DNA from: Planctomycetota bacterium
Lineage (GTDB): Bacteria > Planctomycetota > Planctomycetia > Pirellulales > Pirellulaceae
Reading direction: 5' to 3'
Assembly (NCBI GenBank): GCA_014381825.1
Contig: JACNKX010000141.1
Span: 28,396-92,395, forward strand
Length of the DNA: 64,000 nucleotides
Below are positions 48,005 through 55,059 of the stretch, in pieces. Position numbers and translations under genes: made by a program. Numbering within the stretch: position 1 is the stretch's first letter; each line of letters opens with the position of its first letter. The notes below the pieces were generated by a model, which searched no databases, was not told where the DNA came from, and saw nothing but the letters and a program-made list of their open reading frames with translations.

Positions 48005-48041
48005 AAAGTAAGATCGCTTACAGTCCCGCTGCACTTACTTT
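48005..48041. promoter_or_regulatory. Candidate operator before the ArsM-like gene
   Basis: AAAGTAAG (48005-48012) and CTTACTTT (48034-48041) are perfect inverted repeats 21 bases apart. The first half also pairs with CTTAC (48017-48021) as GTAAG-ATCG-CTTAC. The site lies about 50-80 bases before the ATG at 48088. The repeated GTAAG/CTTAC half-sites look like binding sites of a dimeric repressor. No regulator gene is nearby. Confidence 0.4.
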
Positions 48042-48087
48042 GCTATTCTCGCTAAGATGATGCCTCTTAACTGCGAAAGGAACTTGC

Positions 48088-49287
48088 ATGAGCCTCGCTG
48101 AGATCAAAGGAACGGAAGCCAAGGAAACGAAGGATTTGAACGTCGAGCAGGCGGTGAGAGAACGATACTCCGCCGCCTCGAAGGAGCAGGAACTATCCCT
48201 GTGCTGCCCCGTTAACTACGAGAAGCAGTATTTAGAGGTACTCCCACAGGAGTTGATTGATCGAGATTACGGTTGCGGCGATCCTTCGAAATATGTTGGC
48301 GAAGGCGAGACGGTGTTGGATCTGGGCTCGGGGGGCGGGAAGATTTGTTACATCGCTTCGCAGATTGTGGGCCCTCAAGGCCGTGTTCTGGGCGTTGATA
48401 TGAATGACGATATGCTGGAATTGGCTCGTCAGTATCAAAGCGAGGTTAGCGAGCGGATCGGTTGGAACAACGTCGAGTTCTTCAAGGGTAAGATCCAGGA
48501 TTTGGCCTTGGACCACGATCGCTTCGCGTCTTATCTAAACTCCAGTCCGGTTGCCGATACAGAATCGTGGATGCAGGCACAGCAAGTCGCCGACGCGTTG
48601 CGAGCCGACGAGCCGATGATCGTCTCCGACTCTGTCGACGTCGTGCTTTCCAATTGTGTGTTGAATCTAGTCGATCCGGTCGCGCGCAAGCAGTTGTTCG
48701 CCGAGATTCATCGCGTTTTGCGGCGAGGTGGACGAGCGGTGATCAGTGATATCGTCTGCGACGAAGTCGTCCCGGAGCGTTTGAAGAACAATCCTGGATT
48801 GTGGAGCGGATGCATCAGTGGCGCGTTTGTCGAACGTGAGTTCCTCGAGGAGTTCGAACGAGCTGGATTCTACGGTATCGAAATCGTCGTGCGGCAAGAG
48901 GAGCCGTGGGCCACGATCGAGGGGATCGAGTTTCGCAGCATCACAGTCCGGGCGTTCAAAGGTAAAGAAGGACCGTGCATGGATCATCACCAAGCTGTGA
49001 TTTATCGCGGACCCTGGAAGAGTGTGACGGATGACGATGGCCACATACTGCGCCGAGGAGTGCGAACGGCTGTGTGCGAGAAGACGTTCAACATCTATAC
49101 GTCGCAGCCTTACGCGGACGAAGTGATTCCAGTCGTGCCTCTACACGCGGTCGATGCTGACGAGGCACAACCTTACGATTGCCGACGTAATGCCATTCGG
49201 GATCCCCGCGAGACCAAAGGGCTCGGCTTCGACAAAACGCTTCTTCCGGATGCAAACTGTTGCGATCCGGAAGGCGATTGTTGCTGA
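48088..49287 (+). CDS. ArsM-like SAM-dependent methyltransferase
   Basis: This 399-residue protein has a class I methyltransferase core with SAM motif TVLDLGSGGGKICYIASQI (about residues 76-94). As in arsenite methyltransferases, Cys follows that motif (GKICY), lies in SNCVLNLVDP (about 190) and lies in WSGCISGAF (about 241). These three positions match the ArsM metal-binding cysteines. An extra CC pair is near residue 40 (SLCCPVNYEKQY), and the tail ends in NCCDPEGDCC. The C-terminal extension (about 300-399) is longer than in typical ArsM and has a segment KTLLPDANCCD. It may methylate arsenic or belong to a related sulfur/selenium or thiol-type group. The symmetric half-sites upstream suggest repression. 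A palindromic element follows 18 bases after the stop. Confidence 0.8.
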   Translation: MSLAEIKGTEAKETKDLNVEQAVRERYSAASKEQELSLCCPVNYEKQYLEVLPQELIDRDYGCGDPSKYVGEGETVLDLGSGGGKICYIASQIVGPQGRVLGVDMNDDMLELARQYQSEVSERIGWNNVEFFKGKIQDLALDHDRFASYLNSSPVADTESWMQAQQVADALRADEPMIVSDSVDVVLSNCVLNLVDPVARKQLFAEIHRVLRRGGRAVISDIVCDEVVPERLKNNPGLWSGCISGAFVEREFLEEFERAGFYGIEIVVRQEEPWATIEGIEFRSITVRAFKGKEGPCMDHHQAVIYRGPWKSVTDDDGHILRRGVRTAVCEKTFNIYTSQPYADEVIPVVPLHAVDADEAQPYDCRRNAIRDPRETKGLGFDKTLLPDANCCDPEGDCC

Positions 49288-49305
49288 CTATTACTTCTGC
49301 ACTTC

Positions 49306-49388
49306 GTAGGGTGTCGGCAGTAGCCGCACCGCTTCAGCCAAGGCGGCAGCGCGGTGTTCGCCGGATGCGGCTGACGCCGTCACCCTAC
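49306..49388. repeat. Palindromic element, type D
   Basis: Left arm 49306-49330 (starting GTAGGGTG) and right arm 49363-49388 (ending CACCCTAC) are nearly complementary; the centre contains a further CGG/CCG-rich inner fold. It lies between two convergent genes, 18 bases after the methyltransferase stop and 15 bases before the end of the ceramidase-like gene. It may terminate both transcripts. Confidence 0.75.
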
Positions 49389-49403
49389 ATCTGTGGTTCT
49401 CAC

Positions 49404-50987
49404 CTAGGGCGAAAGCCGCTTCAATAAGTCAGCAACCTTCTCTTCGTAGATCTCCTGCCAACCGGGCGCTAACACACAATCGCTATCTTCCTGCGCGCCG
49501 CCGACATTTTGCAATTGCGCGGTCGTTGGGGCGTAGTAGATGTAACCGTTGGTGTACCCGGCTACGAAAGTGTGGTCGTGCGGCGATGCCTTCTTGATGT
49601 TCAGGCCGATTCGTACTGTCAGCTCACCAGGGAACGTCGTCATTACAAAGTTGCCAATTCGCAATGTCACCAATTCGACATCGATTTCTCGTTTTGGTGC
49701 GGCCAAGTTCTCGATTTGATGTTTTCGTAACAAGGCCAAGTTGGTTTGGTTACGCGAGAGCAACTCCATGGTATAGATATTATTGATGTAACTCTGCATA
49801 TTGCTGCGATTCTCGGCGTCCAATTGATCGTAATCGTCGCGGCCCAACGCCTTGTCATGGAGGTAGCGATGCGAGTAGTAAGACGGGAATTCGGCCGACA
49901 CTCGATACTTCACCAGCAAAGGAATGAAAGTCTTCAAGTTCAGGCTCGTGCCTCGTAGCGATTGCAGCAATCGTTGTTGCTCGGCTTCCAGGGCGATGAT
50001 GCGTTGCGCCACGTCGGCTCGTGGTAGCTCAAGCGTTTCGTTCAAAACAGCTAGTCGCGAGTCTTCCTCGCACTTTACCTTACGAGCCGCCTTCAACGTG
50101 CTTAGCCCCAGTAAGTTGCCCAATGTCTCGGCATCGCGCGGGTGGTCGACATCCTTGTAAGAGATTGGGTTGATATCACCTCCGCATCCCTGGACGAAGA
50201 GGGCGATCGTCCCCTCGCTCATGTTGTCTTCGATCACTTGCGATGCAAAGCCGGTCATGTCGGCAGTGTTCGCTTTGCTGGGCACACCTTGGATCGGATG
50301 GCAGGCAAAGTTGTACACGACGGCCAGTGCCTCGCCGCTCATTCGGTCCAATCGCAAGACACCGATTTCTGGATCGATCGGACCGACTTTCGCAACTTCT
50401 TCATCCGCAGGTAATGAATACGCGTGGCGAACATCGGCCTCGCGACCGCTCTTAAGTATCAGCCGGCGATTCTCCTGAACACGATCTTCATGCCCGTGGC
50501 CAACACCGATGCGAACGGGCACCATGTTCTCCGCCGCCTGTTTGATTACCTGGAACGTCCGCTGGTCGACATCTTTGCAAACGATCCCATGACAATGACT
50601 GGCGTTTACGATGACATTGGCAGGAAGAATCTTCAGCTGCTTCTCAACTTGCGAGCGTACTTTCCCGAGGTATTCGTTGTCGATGTGCCCGATCTCACCA
50701 ATTGCAACGGCATCGACAGTTACGATCGCCGCTGTGGTGGTCGCGTTTCGGATGACAAGCGCCTTGGCGAACAACGGGCTGCTGACGGGGCCTGCCTCAA
50801 GGTTTGTGATATCAACCTTTGCGGCTCCCGCCCAAAGTTGTTCCGCATGAGCGTGGCTTGGTGCGCCTGCCGCAATTACAAGCACAGAGATGTATGCGAT
50901 GAGCGGCAAAGCGCCGCCTCGCGGAAGAGACAAAGAACTGGCTTGACTTAGTCTCCGTTCCATGGCGGCGGAATTAGCTTTCGGCAT
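49404..50987 (-). CDS. Exported neutral/alkaline ceramidase-like protein
   Basis: This 527-residue protein has an N-terminal hydrophobic signal (ALPLIAYISVLVIAAGAPSHA). Family marks are the opening LWAGAAKVDIT, the zinc-site motif VNASHCHGI (about 130), the CHP motif in YNFACHPIQG, and LFVQGCGGDINPI. The usual catalytic Ser region is less obvious. Proteins of this family hydrolyse ceramides, and in planctomycetes many copies of unknown substrate exist. The start ATG 50987 overlaps the end of a small lipoprotein-like frame, and a second ATG at 50963 is possible. It converges on the ArsM-like gene. Confidence 0.85.
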   Translation of the reverse strand: MPKANSAAMERRLSQASSLSLPRGGALPLIAYISVLVIAAGAPSHAHAEQLWAGAAKVDITNLEAGPVSSPLFAKALVIRNATTTAAIVTVDAVAIGEIGHIDNEYLGKVRSQVEKQLKILPANVIVNASHCHGIVCKDVDQRTFQVIKQAAENMVPVRIGVGHGHEDRVQENRRLILKSGREADVRHAYSLPADEEVAKVGPIDPEIGVLRLDRMSGEALAVVYNFACHPIQGVPSKANTADMTGFASQVIEDNMSEGTIALFVQGCGGDINPISYKDVDHPRDAETLGNLLGLSTLKAARKVKCEEDSRLAVLNETLELPRADVAQRIIALEAEQQRLLQSLRGTSLNLKTFIPLLVKYRVSAEFPSYYSHRYLHDKALGRDDYDQLDAENRSNMQSYINNIYTMELLSRNQTNLALLRKHQIENLAAPKREIDVELVTLRIGNFVMTTFPGELTVRIGLNIKKASPHDHTFVAGYTNGYIYYAPTTAQLQNVGGAQEDSDCVLAPGWQEIYEEKVADLLKRLSP

Positions 50988-51117
50988 CGTGTTTGTCTCC
51001 CTCGTTTTTCAATAATGTCATCCGTTGTCGCAATCGCTTGTGCGCCAATTGTAGTTCCTCAAGCTCGCCAATCGTAGCGCGTTCTGCAGCCGAACAAGCG
51101 CTTAAGAGTAATACCAA
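50974..51117 (-). CDS. Small lipoprotein-like frame with coiled-coil (predicted)
   Basis: A frame ending at TAA 50974 overlaps the ATG of the ceramidase-like gene by 14 bases. From TTG 51117 it reads LVLLLSACSAAERATIGELE and then a heptad-like charged helix (LQLAHKRLRQRMTLLKNEGD). LLSAC looks like a lipobox, and residues upstream in the same frame (KRPRNGGK) would make a normal basic n-region, but no standard start codon lies before them. Either the start is non-standard, or the gene has a frameshift or is decaying. The stop/start overlap supports a real gene translationally coupled to the next one. Confidence 0.35.
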   Translation of the reverse strand: MVLLLSACSAAERATIGELEELQLAHKRLRQRMTLLKNEGDKHDAES

Positions 51118-51371
51118 GAGCTTGCCTCCGTTCCGTGGTCTTTTCTGAAATCGTACATGTTGCTGGCGTTACGCTTCATCTGGGCCGTGGCAACTGAAAG
51201 TTTGGTCTCAGCACGCAAAGGCGAGTTTCCCTTGATGATCTTTCCTATTCGGCCCGTTGAATCGCCTCCAACGGCGCTGTAGACTCGCCAGATTGTTTCC
51301 GCGAAACTGGTAACGGCGGCGCGGACTTCGCAATCGAAATCTGAGGACGTGGCAAGATGGGGCAATTTCAT
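51102..51371 (-). CDS. Possible small protein gene (89 residues)
   Basis: A minus-strand frame from ATG 51371 to TAA 51102 gives an 89-residue product with VRAAVTSFAETIWRVYSAV and AQMKRNASNMYDFRKDHG. No strong ribosome binding site, family or domain is visible. It overlaps the start of the divergent GH10-like gene by 15 bases and the lipoprotein-like frame by 16 bases. It is kept only because the region has no better candidate. Confidence 0.25.
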   Translation of the reverse strand: MKLPHLATSSDFDCEVRAAVTSFAETIWRVYSAVGGDSTGRIGKIIKGNSPLRAETKLSVATAQMKRNASNMYDFRKDHGTEASSWYYS

Positions 51372-52850
51372 TTTATTGCACCAAGCCATGAGCAAGTGCC
51401 GGTGGAAACGCTTGCCACCGCCTACCTCGCCGGAATGGAGGGCATTCCTTGGCGAAGCGCGAATCGCTGGAATCATCCTGAAGGTGCGTTGCCTGTCGCC
51501 TTCTCGCTCGAGCGGACGATAACGGAATCAGGCAACTTAAACATTCCTTGGCATGTCGAAGGGCTTGGCGAGGTGATGTTATCGACCGCGAGTCTGATGG
51601 AGACGTCAGCCCCCTACAACTTGCCCCTCGAATTGGCTCGCGGAGTTGTCAATCGATTGCGCAACCAAGCTGCCGACTGGCGTATGGCGGGTTTGGATAT
51701 TCCCGACGAGTTGTCGACTCAGATTCACGAGGCTTCCAACGCGTTTGTCGCAGCGATCACCTCGCTGCCCGAACATGACAAAGTCGTCGCTGCATCGAAC
51801 CAGGCGATTCGACTTGGGTTAGAAGCTGGCGACTCACTGTGCACAGAATACACGCGCCAAGCGTTGGCGGCGAGACACCAAAACGCAGAACACTTGCCAA
51901 CGCTACTTGGTTGTCGCCTGGGTAGTCGAACGATCGACGAAGGCGAAGCGACGCATTTCGCTCGCGGCTTCAATACGGCGATCGTTCCGTTCGCGTGGCG
52001 TGAAATCGAACAGAACGCGGGCAAGCACGAGTGGGGCACTTTCGATCAACAGATCACTTGGTGTCAAGAGCAAGGCTTGCGAGTGATCGGCGGCCCTTTG
52101 CTTCAGCTGGACGAACAACATCTGCCCGATTGGCTCTACCTGTGGGAAGACGACTTCGAGCAAATTCAAAGCTACTTGGCTCAGTACATTCAAGCAACGG
52201 TTTCCCGATATCGAGGTCGTGTGCAGGTTTGGAATTGTGCGGCGCGGATGAATGTCGGCGGGACAATTTCTCTGTCTGAAGAGCAGCGGCTTCGGTTGAT
52301 GGTCACCGCCGTCGATGAACTCCGTCGCGCAGATCCGCAAACGCCGATCGTTCTTAGCTTCGATCAGCCATGGGCTGAGTACCTCTCGACGAACGAGCAC
52401 GATCTGTCGCCGCTTCATCTGGCGGACTCGTTGGTTCGTGCTGATCTCGGTATTGCTGGGATCGGAATCGAATTTAACATCGGCTACCAGCCGAGCGGCA
52501 CTGCACCTCGCGAGTTGGTGGAATACAGCAACCAACTGGATCGCTGGGCAGTGTTAGGGTTGCCGGTAATTGCGTTCATTTCGTATCCCAGTGATGCTGG
52601 CGAGAACCCCAATGCACGTCGCGCGGTTCGCGCGTCTTCATTCGAACGAACGCCTGCAGCGCAGGCAGAATTTGCGAATCAGCTGATGATGTTGATGCTC
52701 GCTAAACAGTTTGTGCAAGGGGTCGTTTGGAACGAACTGAGCGATGCTGGTGCCCATGAATTCGCGAACGCTGGCGTCATCGATTCTGGCGGAAATGCAA
52801 AACCATTGCTCGACTCACTCATCAACATTCGCAAAGAGCACCTCACCTAG
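51357..52850 (+). CDS. GH10-like (endo-xylanase fold) protein with altered acid/base site
   Basis: This 497-residue protein has no signal peptide. Residues about 195-490 read as a GH10-type TIM barrel: NTAIVPFAWREIEQNAGKHE, WGTFDQQITWCQEQGLRVIG, GRVQVWNCAARM, GIAGIGIEFNIGYQP and VQGVVWNELSDAG. In true GH10 xylanases the motif after the fourth strand is W-x-V-x-N-E; here it is VWNC, so the acid/base Glu appears to be Cys. The Glu in GIEFN matches the nucleophile position of ITELD. The N-terminal 190 residues form a separate domain I cannot name. It may bind or process a glycan weakly or in another way, and the cytoplasmic location is odd for a xylanase. Confidence 0.7.
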   Translation: MGQFHFIAPSHEQVPVETLATAYLAGMEGIPWRSANRWNHPEGALPVAFSLERTITESGNLNIPWHVEGLGEVMLSTASLMETSAPYNLPLELARGVVNRLRNQAADWRMAGLDIPDELSTQIHEASNAFVAAITSLPEHDKVVAASNQAIRLGLEAGDSLCTEYTRQALAARHQNAEHLPTLLGCRLGSRTIDEGEATHFARGFNTAIVPFAWREIEQNAGKHEWGTFDQQITWCQEQGLRVIGGPLLQLDEQHLPDWLYLWEDDFEQIQSYLAQYIQATVSRYRGRVQVWNCAARMNVGGTISLSEEQRLRLMVTAVDELRRADPQTPIVLSFDQPWAEYLSTNEHDLSPLHLADSLVRADLGIAGIGIEFNIGYQPSGTAPRELVEYSNQLDRWAVLGLPVIAFISYPSDAGENPNARRAVRASSFERTPAAQAEFANQLMMLMLAKQFVQGVVWNELSDAGAHEFANAGVIDSGGNAKPLLDSLINIRKEHLT

Positions 52851-52932
52851 CCGCCTGAAACGGGGTCTTCCTAATTGGGCATCCCAAACTTGGCCACTTC
52901 GAACTGGGCCAACTCACACCAGATTTCATTCC

Positions 52933-54843
52933 ATGCTCCGAGACCGATTGGTTCCGCTCCAAGATCGTATCCAGGCCATCATCCGTAAGTTGACGCATCG
53001 GGGAATGGTTCCCGCGATGTGGTTAACGATTGCTTTGTCGTGTTTGATCGGCGTCGCCGCGGGCTGCGGTGCCGCCGCCTTCACGCTGTTCATCGAATCC
53101 GCGAGCGATCTGACCGTTCGTCCGACGCTCGATCGCATCTCGCAGCATCCTTGGTGGAACGTCGTATTGTTGTTCGTGCCGGCGCTGGGGCTGTTGCTCG
53201 TCTCTTGGTTTACGAGACGATTCGCGCCGGAGGCCCAGGGGCACGGCGTGCCCGAAGTCATTGTGGCCGTGGCACGGCATGACGGTGTGATTCGACCTCG
53301 TGTTTCAATCGTTAAGATTCTTGCGAGCGCGGTATGTATCGGAACAGGAGGCTCGGTGGGACGAGAAGGTCCGATCGTTCAAATCGGTTCTGCTGTCGGA
53401 AGCGTCTTTGGGCAGTGGTTCCGATTGTCAGCGCGGAATATCAAAGTGCTTGTCGCTGCGGGCGCTGCGGCGGGCATCAGTGCGACGTTTAATGCGCCGC
53501 TGGCGGGTGTAATCTTTGCGAGTGAGATCATTCTGGGAAGTTTCGTTGCAGAGAGCTTAGTTCCCATCGTAATCGCCAGCGTTGTGGCAGATGTTGTTCA
53601 GATCCGAATCGGCGAACATGGTCTCGATCCGGCGTTTCGGAACCTGACGTTTTCGTACGAAGGTGATTGGGGCCAGCTGCCCGGTTACTTTGCGTTAGGG
53701 CTCGTGTGCGGTCTGGCGGCGGTCCTATTCACAAAATTGGTTTATGCCACCGAAGATCTCAGCCAGCGTTTGCTACCAAAGTGGTGGGTGCGCGCGCTAG
53801 TGTTGGGACTTGTTGTTGGGGCCGCAGGCGTTGCCTATCCACCGCTTCCGCCGACCAATTCGCGTGCCTCACTAGATGGACTCGCCGAAGGCAATGAACC
53901 ACTCCCTCCATTGTTTGGCGTCGGCTACGGTGTTGTCGATCATGCCGTTCACTTGACGAACGATGACTTTGACGGTGCCACGAGTGAACACGTTCGGTTA
54001 TCGCGAAGCGATCTGCTCAAGGAGCTGTGGTGGTTGTTGCCGCTGGTTTTCTTGAAGCCTCTGATGACGAGCGTCACGCTTGGAGGTGGCGGATCGGGCG
54101 GAATTTTTGCGCCCTCTCTGTTTCTTGGTGCGACTGTCGGAGCAAGTTTTGGACTACTCTGTAATATCTTTATTCCCGGTGTGAGCGCCCATCCCGGCGT
54201 TTATGCGATTGTCGGTATGGGCGCGGTGGTGGCAGGGACGACGCATGGCGTGCTGAGCGCGATTTTGATCGTCTACGAGTTGACGAGTCAAGATTCGATC
54301 ATCCTGCCGATTATGATCGCAGCCGGACTTGCAAGCGTTGTTGCACGACTGATTGATCCCGAAAGCATTTACCACAAAAAGCTCAGCCGTCGTGGCGAGT
54401 CGATCGCGCGTGGCCACGAGATGCACTATTTGGAACACATCATGGTCCGCGACGTGATGCTGCGCGAGTTTCCGACGGTGAAGCAAGATGACGATGTGAA
54501 CGAGATTATACGAGTCGCCCGTTCGAATCCAACGATCGAGAGTCTGCCGGTAATGAACCCCGAAGGACATTTGATCGGCATCATTCGCCCCGAAGATTTA
54601 CATCGTGTACTCGACAGCGACGTACCACCGAATCTGGTTCAAGCGGAAGATATTGCCCTCAAGTCGCCCGTCTCCGTTTCGCCGGACGAAAACTTGCTCG
54701 AAGCGATCCGCGACTTTGGAACTCGCGACATCGACACGCTTCCGGTTGAAGTGGGAAGTGGCAAGTCAAAGCGACTGATCGGGCTGTTGCTCCGCGCAGA
54801 CGTCATGCGTCGCTATCGCGAAGAGATGCTGTCGGCTCATTGA
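52933..54843 (+). CDS. ClC-type chloride channel/transporter with CBS domains
   Basis: From ATG 52933 the protein has 636 residues. The membrane part (about 20-470) has ClC marks: HGVPEVIVAVARHDGVIRPR, SVGREGPIVQIGSAVGSVF (about 139-157, with the gating Glu of GREGP), GAAAGISATFNAPLAGVIFA and GGSGGIFAPSLFLGA. Two C-terminal CBS motifs follow (VRDVMLREFPTVKQDDDVNE, IESLPVMNPEGHLIGIIRPE and a second pair), which may sense nucleotides. The protein exchanges or conducts chloride across the inner membrane. An in-frame codon at 52744 would add a polar extension that lies inside the preceding gene, so I reject it. A type A palindromic repeat follows 21 bases after the stop. Confidence 0.94.
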   Translation: MLRDRLVPLQDRIQAIIRKLTHRGMVPAMWLTIALSCLIGVAAGCGAAAFTLFIESASDLTVRPTLDRISQHPWWNVVLLFVPALGLLLVSWFTRRFAPEAQGHGVPEVIVAVARHDGVIRPRVSIVKILASAVCIGTGGSVGREGPIVQIGSAVGSVFGQWFRLSARNIKVLVAAGAAAGISATFNAPLAGVIFASEIILGSFVAESLVPIVIASVVADVVQIRIGEHGLDPAFRNLTFSYEGDWGQLPGYFALGLVCGLAAVLFTKLVYATEDLSQRLLPKWWVRALVLGLVVGAAGVAYPPLPPTNSRASLDGLAEGNEPLPPLFGVGYGVVDHAVHLTNDDFDGATSEHVRLSRSDLLKELWWLLPLVFLKPLMTSVTLGGGGSGGIFAPSLFLGATVGASFGLLCNIFIPGVSAHPGVYAIVGMGAVVAGTTHGVLSAILIVYELTSQDSIILPIMIAAGLASVVARLIDPESIYHKKLSRRGESIARGHEMHYLEHIMVRDVMLREFPTVKQDDDVNEIIRVARSNPTIESLPVMNPEGHLIGIIRPEDLHRVLDSDVPPNLVQAEDIALKSPVSVSPDENLLEAIRDFGTRDIDTLPVEVGSGKSKRLIGLLLRADVMRRYREEMLSAH

Positions 54844-54864
54844 TTAAGTCGGTTCCAATCAGCT

Positions 54865-54930
54865 GTTTAACGGCAAGCCGCAGGCGACTGCGTGGCTCAA
54901 AGCATCGTCGCCTGCGACTTGGCGTTAAAC
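54865..54930. repeat. Palindromic element, type A copy 2
   Basis: The left arm 54865-54890 (GTTTAACGGCAAGCC then GCAGGCGACTG) differs by two bases from the left arm of copy 1 at 41923. The right arm ends at 54930 (GCGTTAAAC) and is less perfect. The loop differs in sequence and is about 15 bases long. It lies just beyond the ClC gene stop. Confidence 0.8.
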
Positions 54931-55059
54931 GAGGTATTCACTAGACCTCGATCAGTTTATGCCATGGACTTAGCGGGATAACCCCTTCCTACTTGCGTGG
55001 CGCGCCGGCAATCAGCGACACTGTATCTAGCGATTGCTGGCCAGCTGGAGAGTCACATA

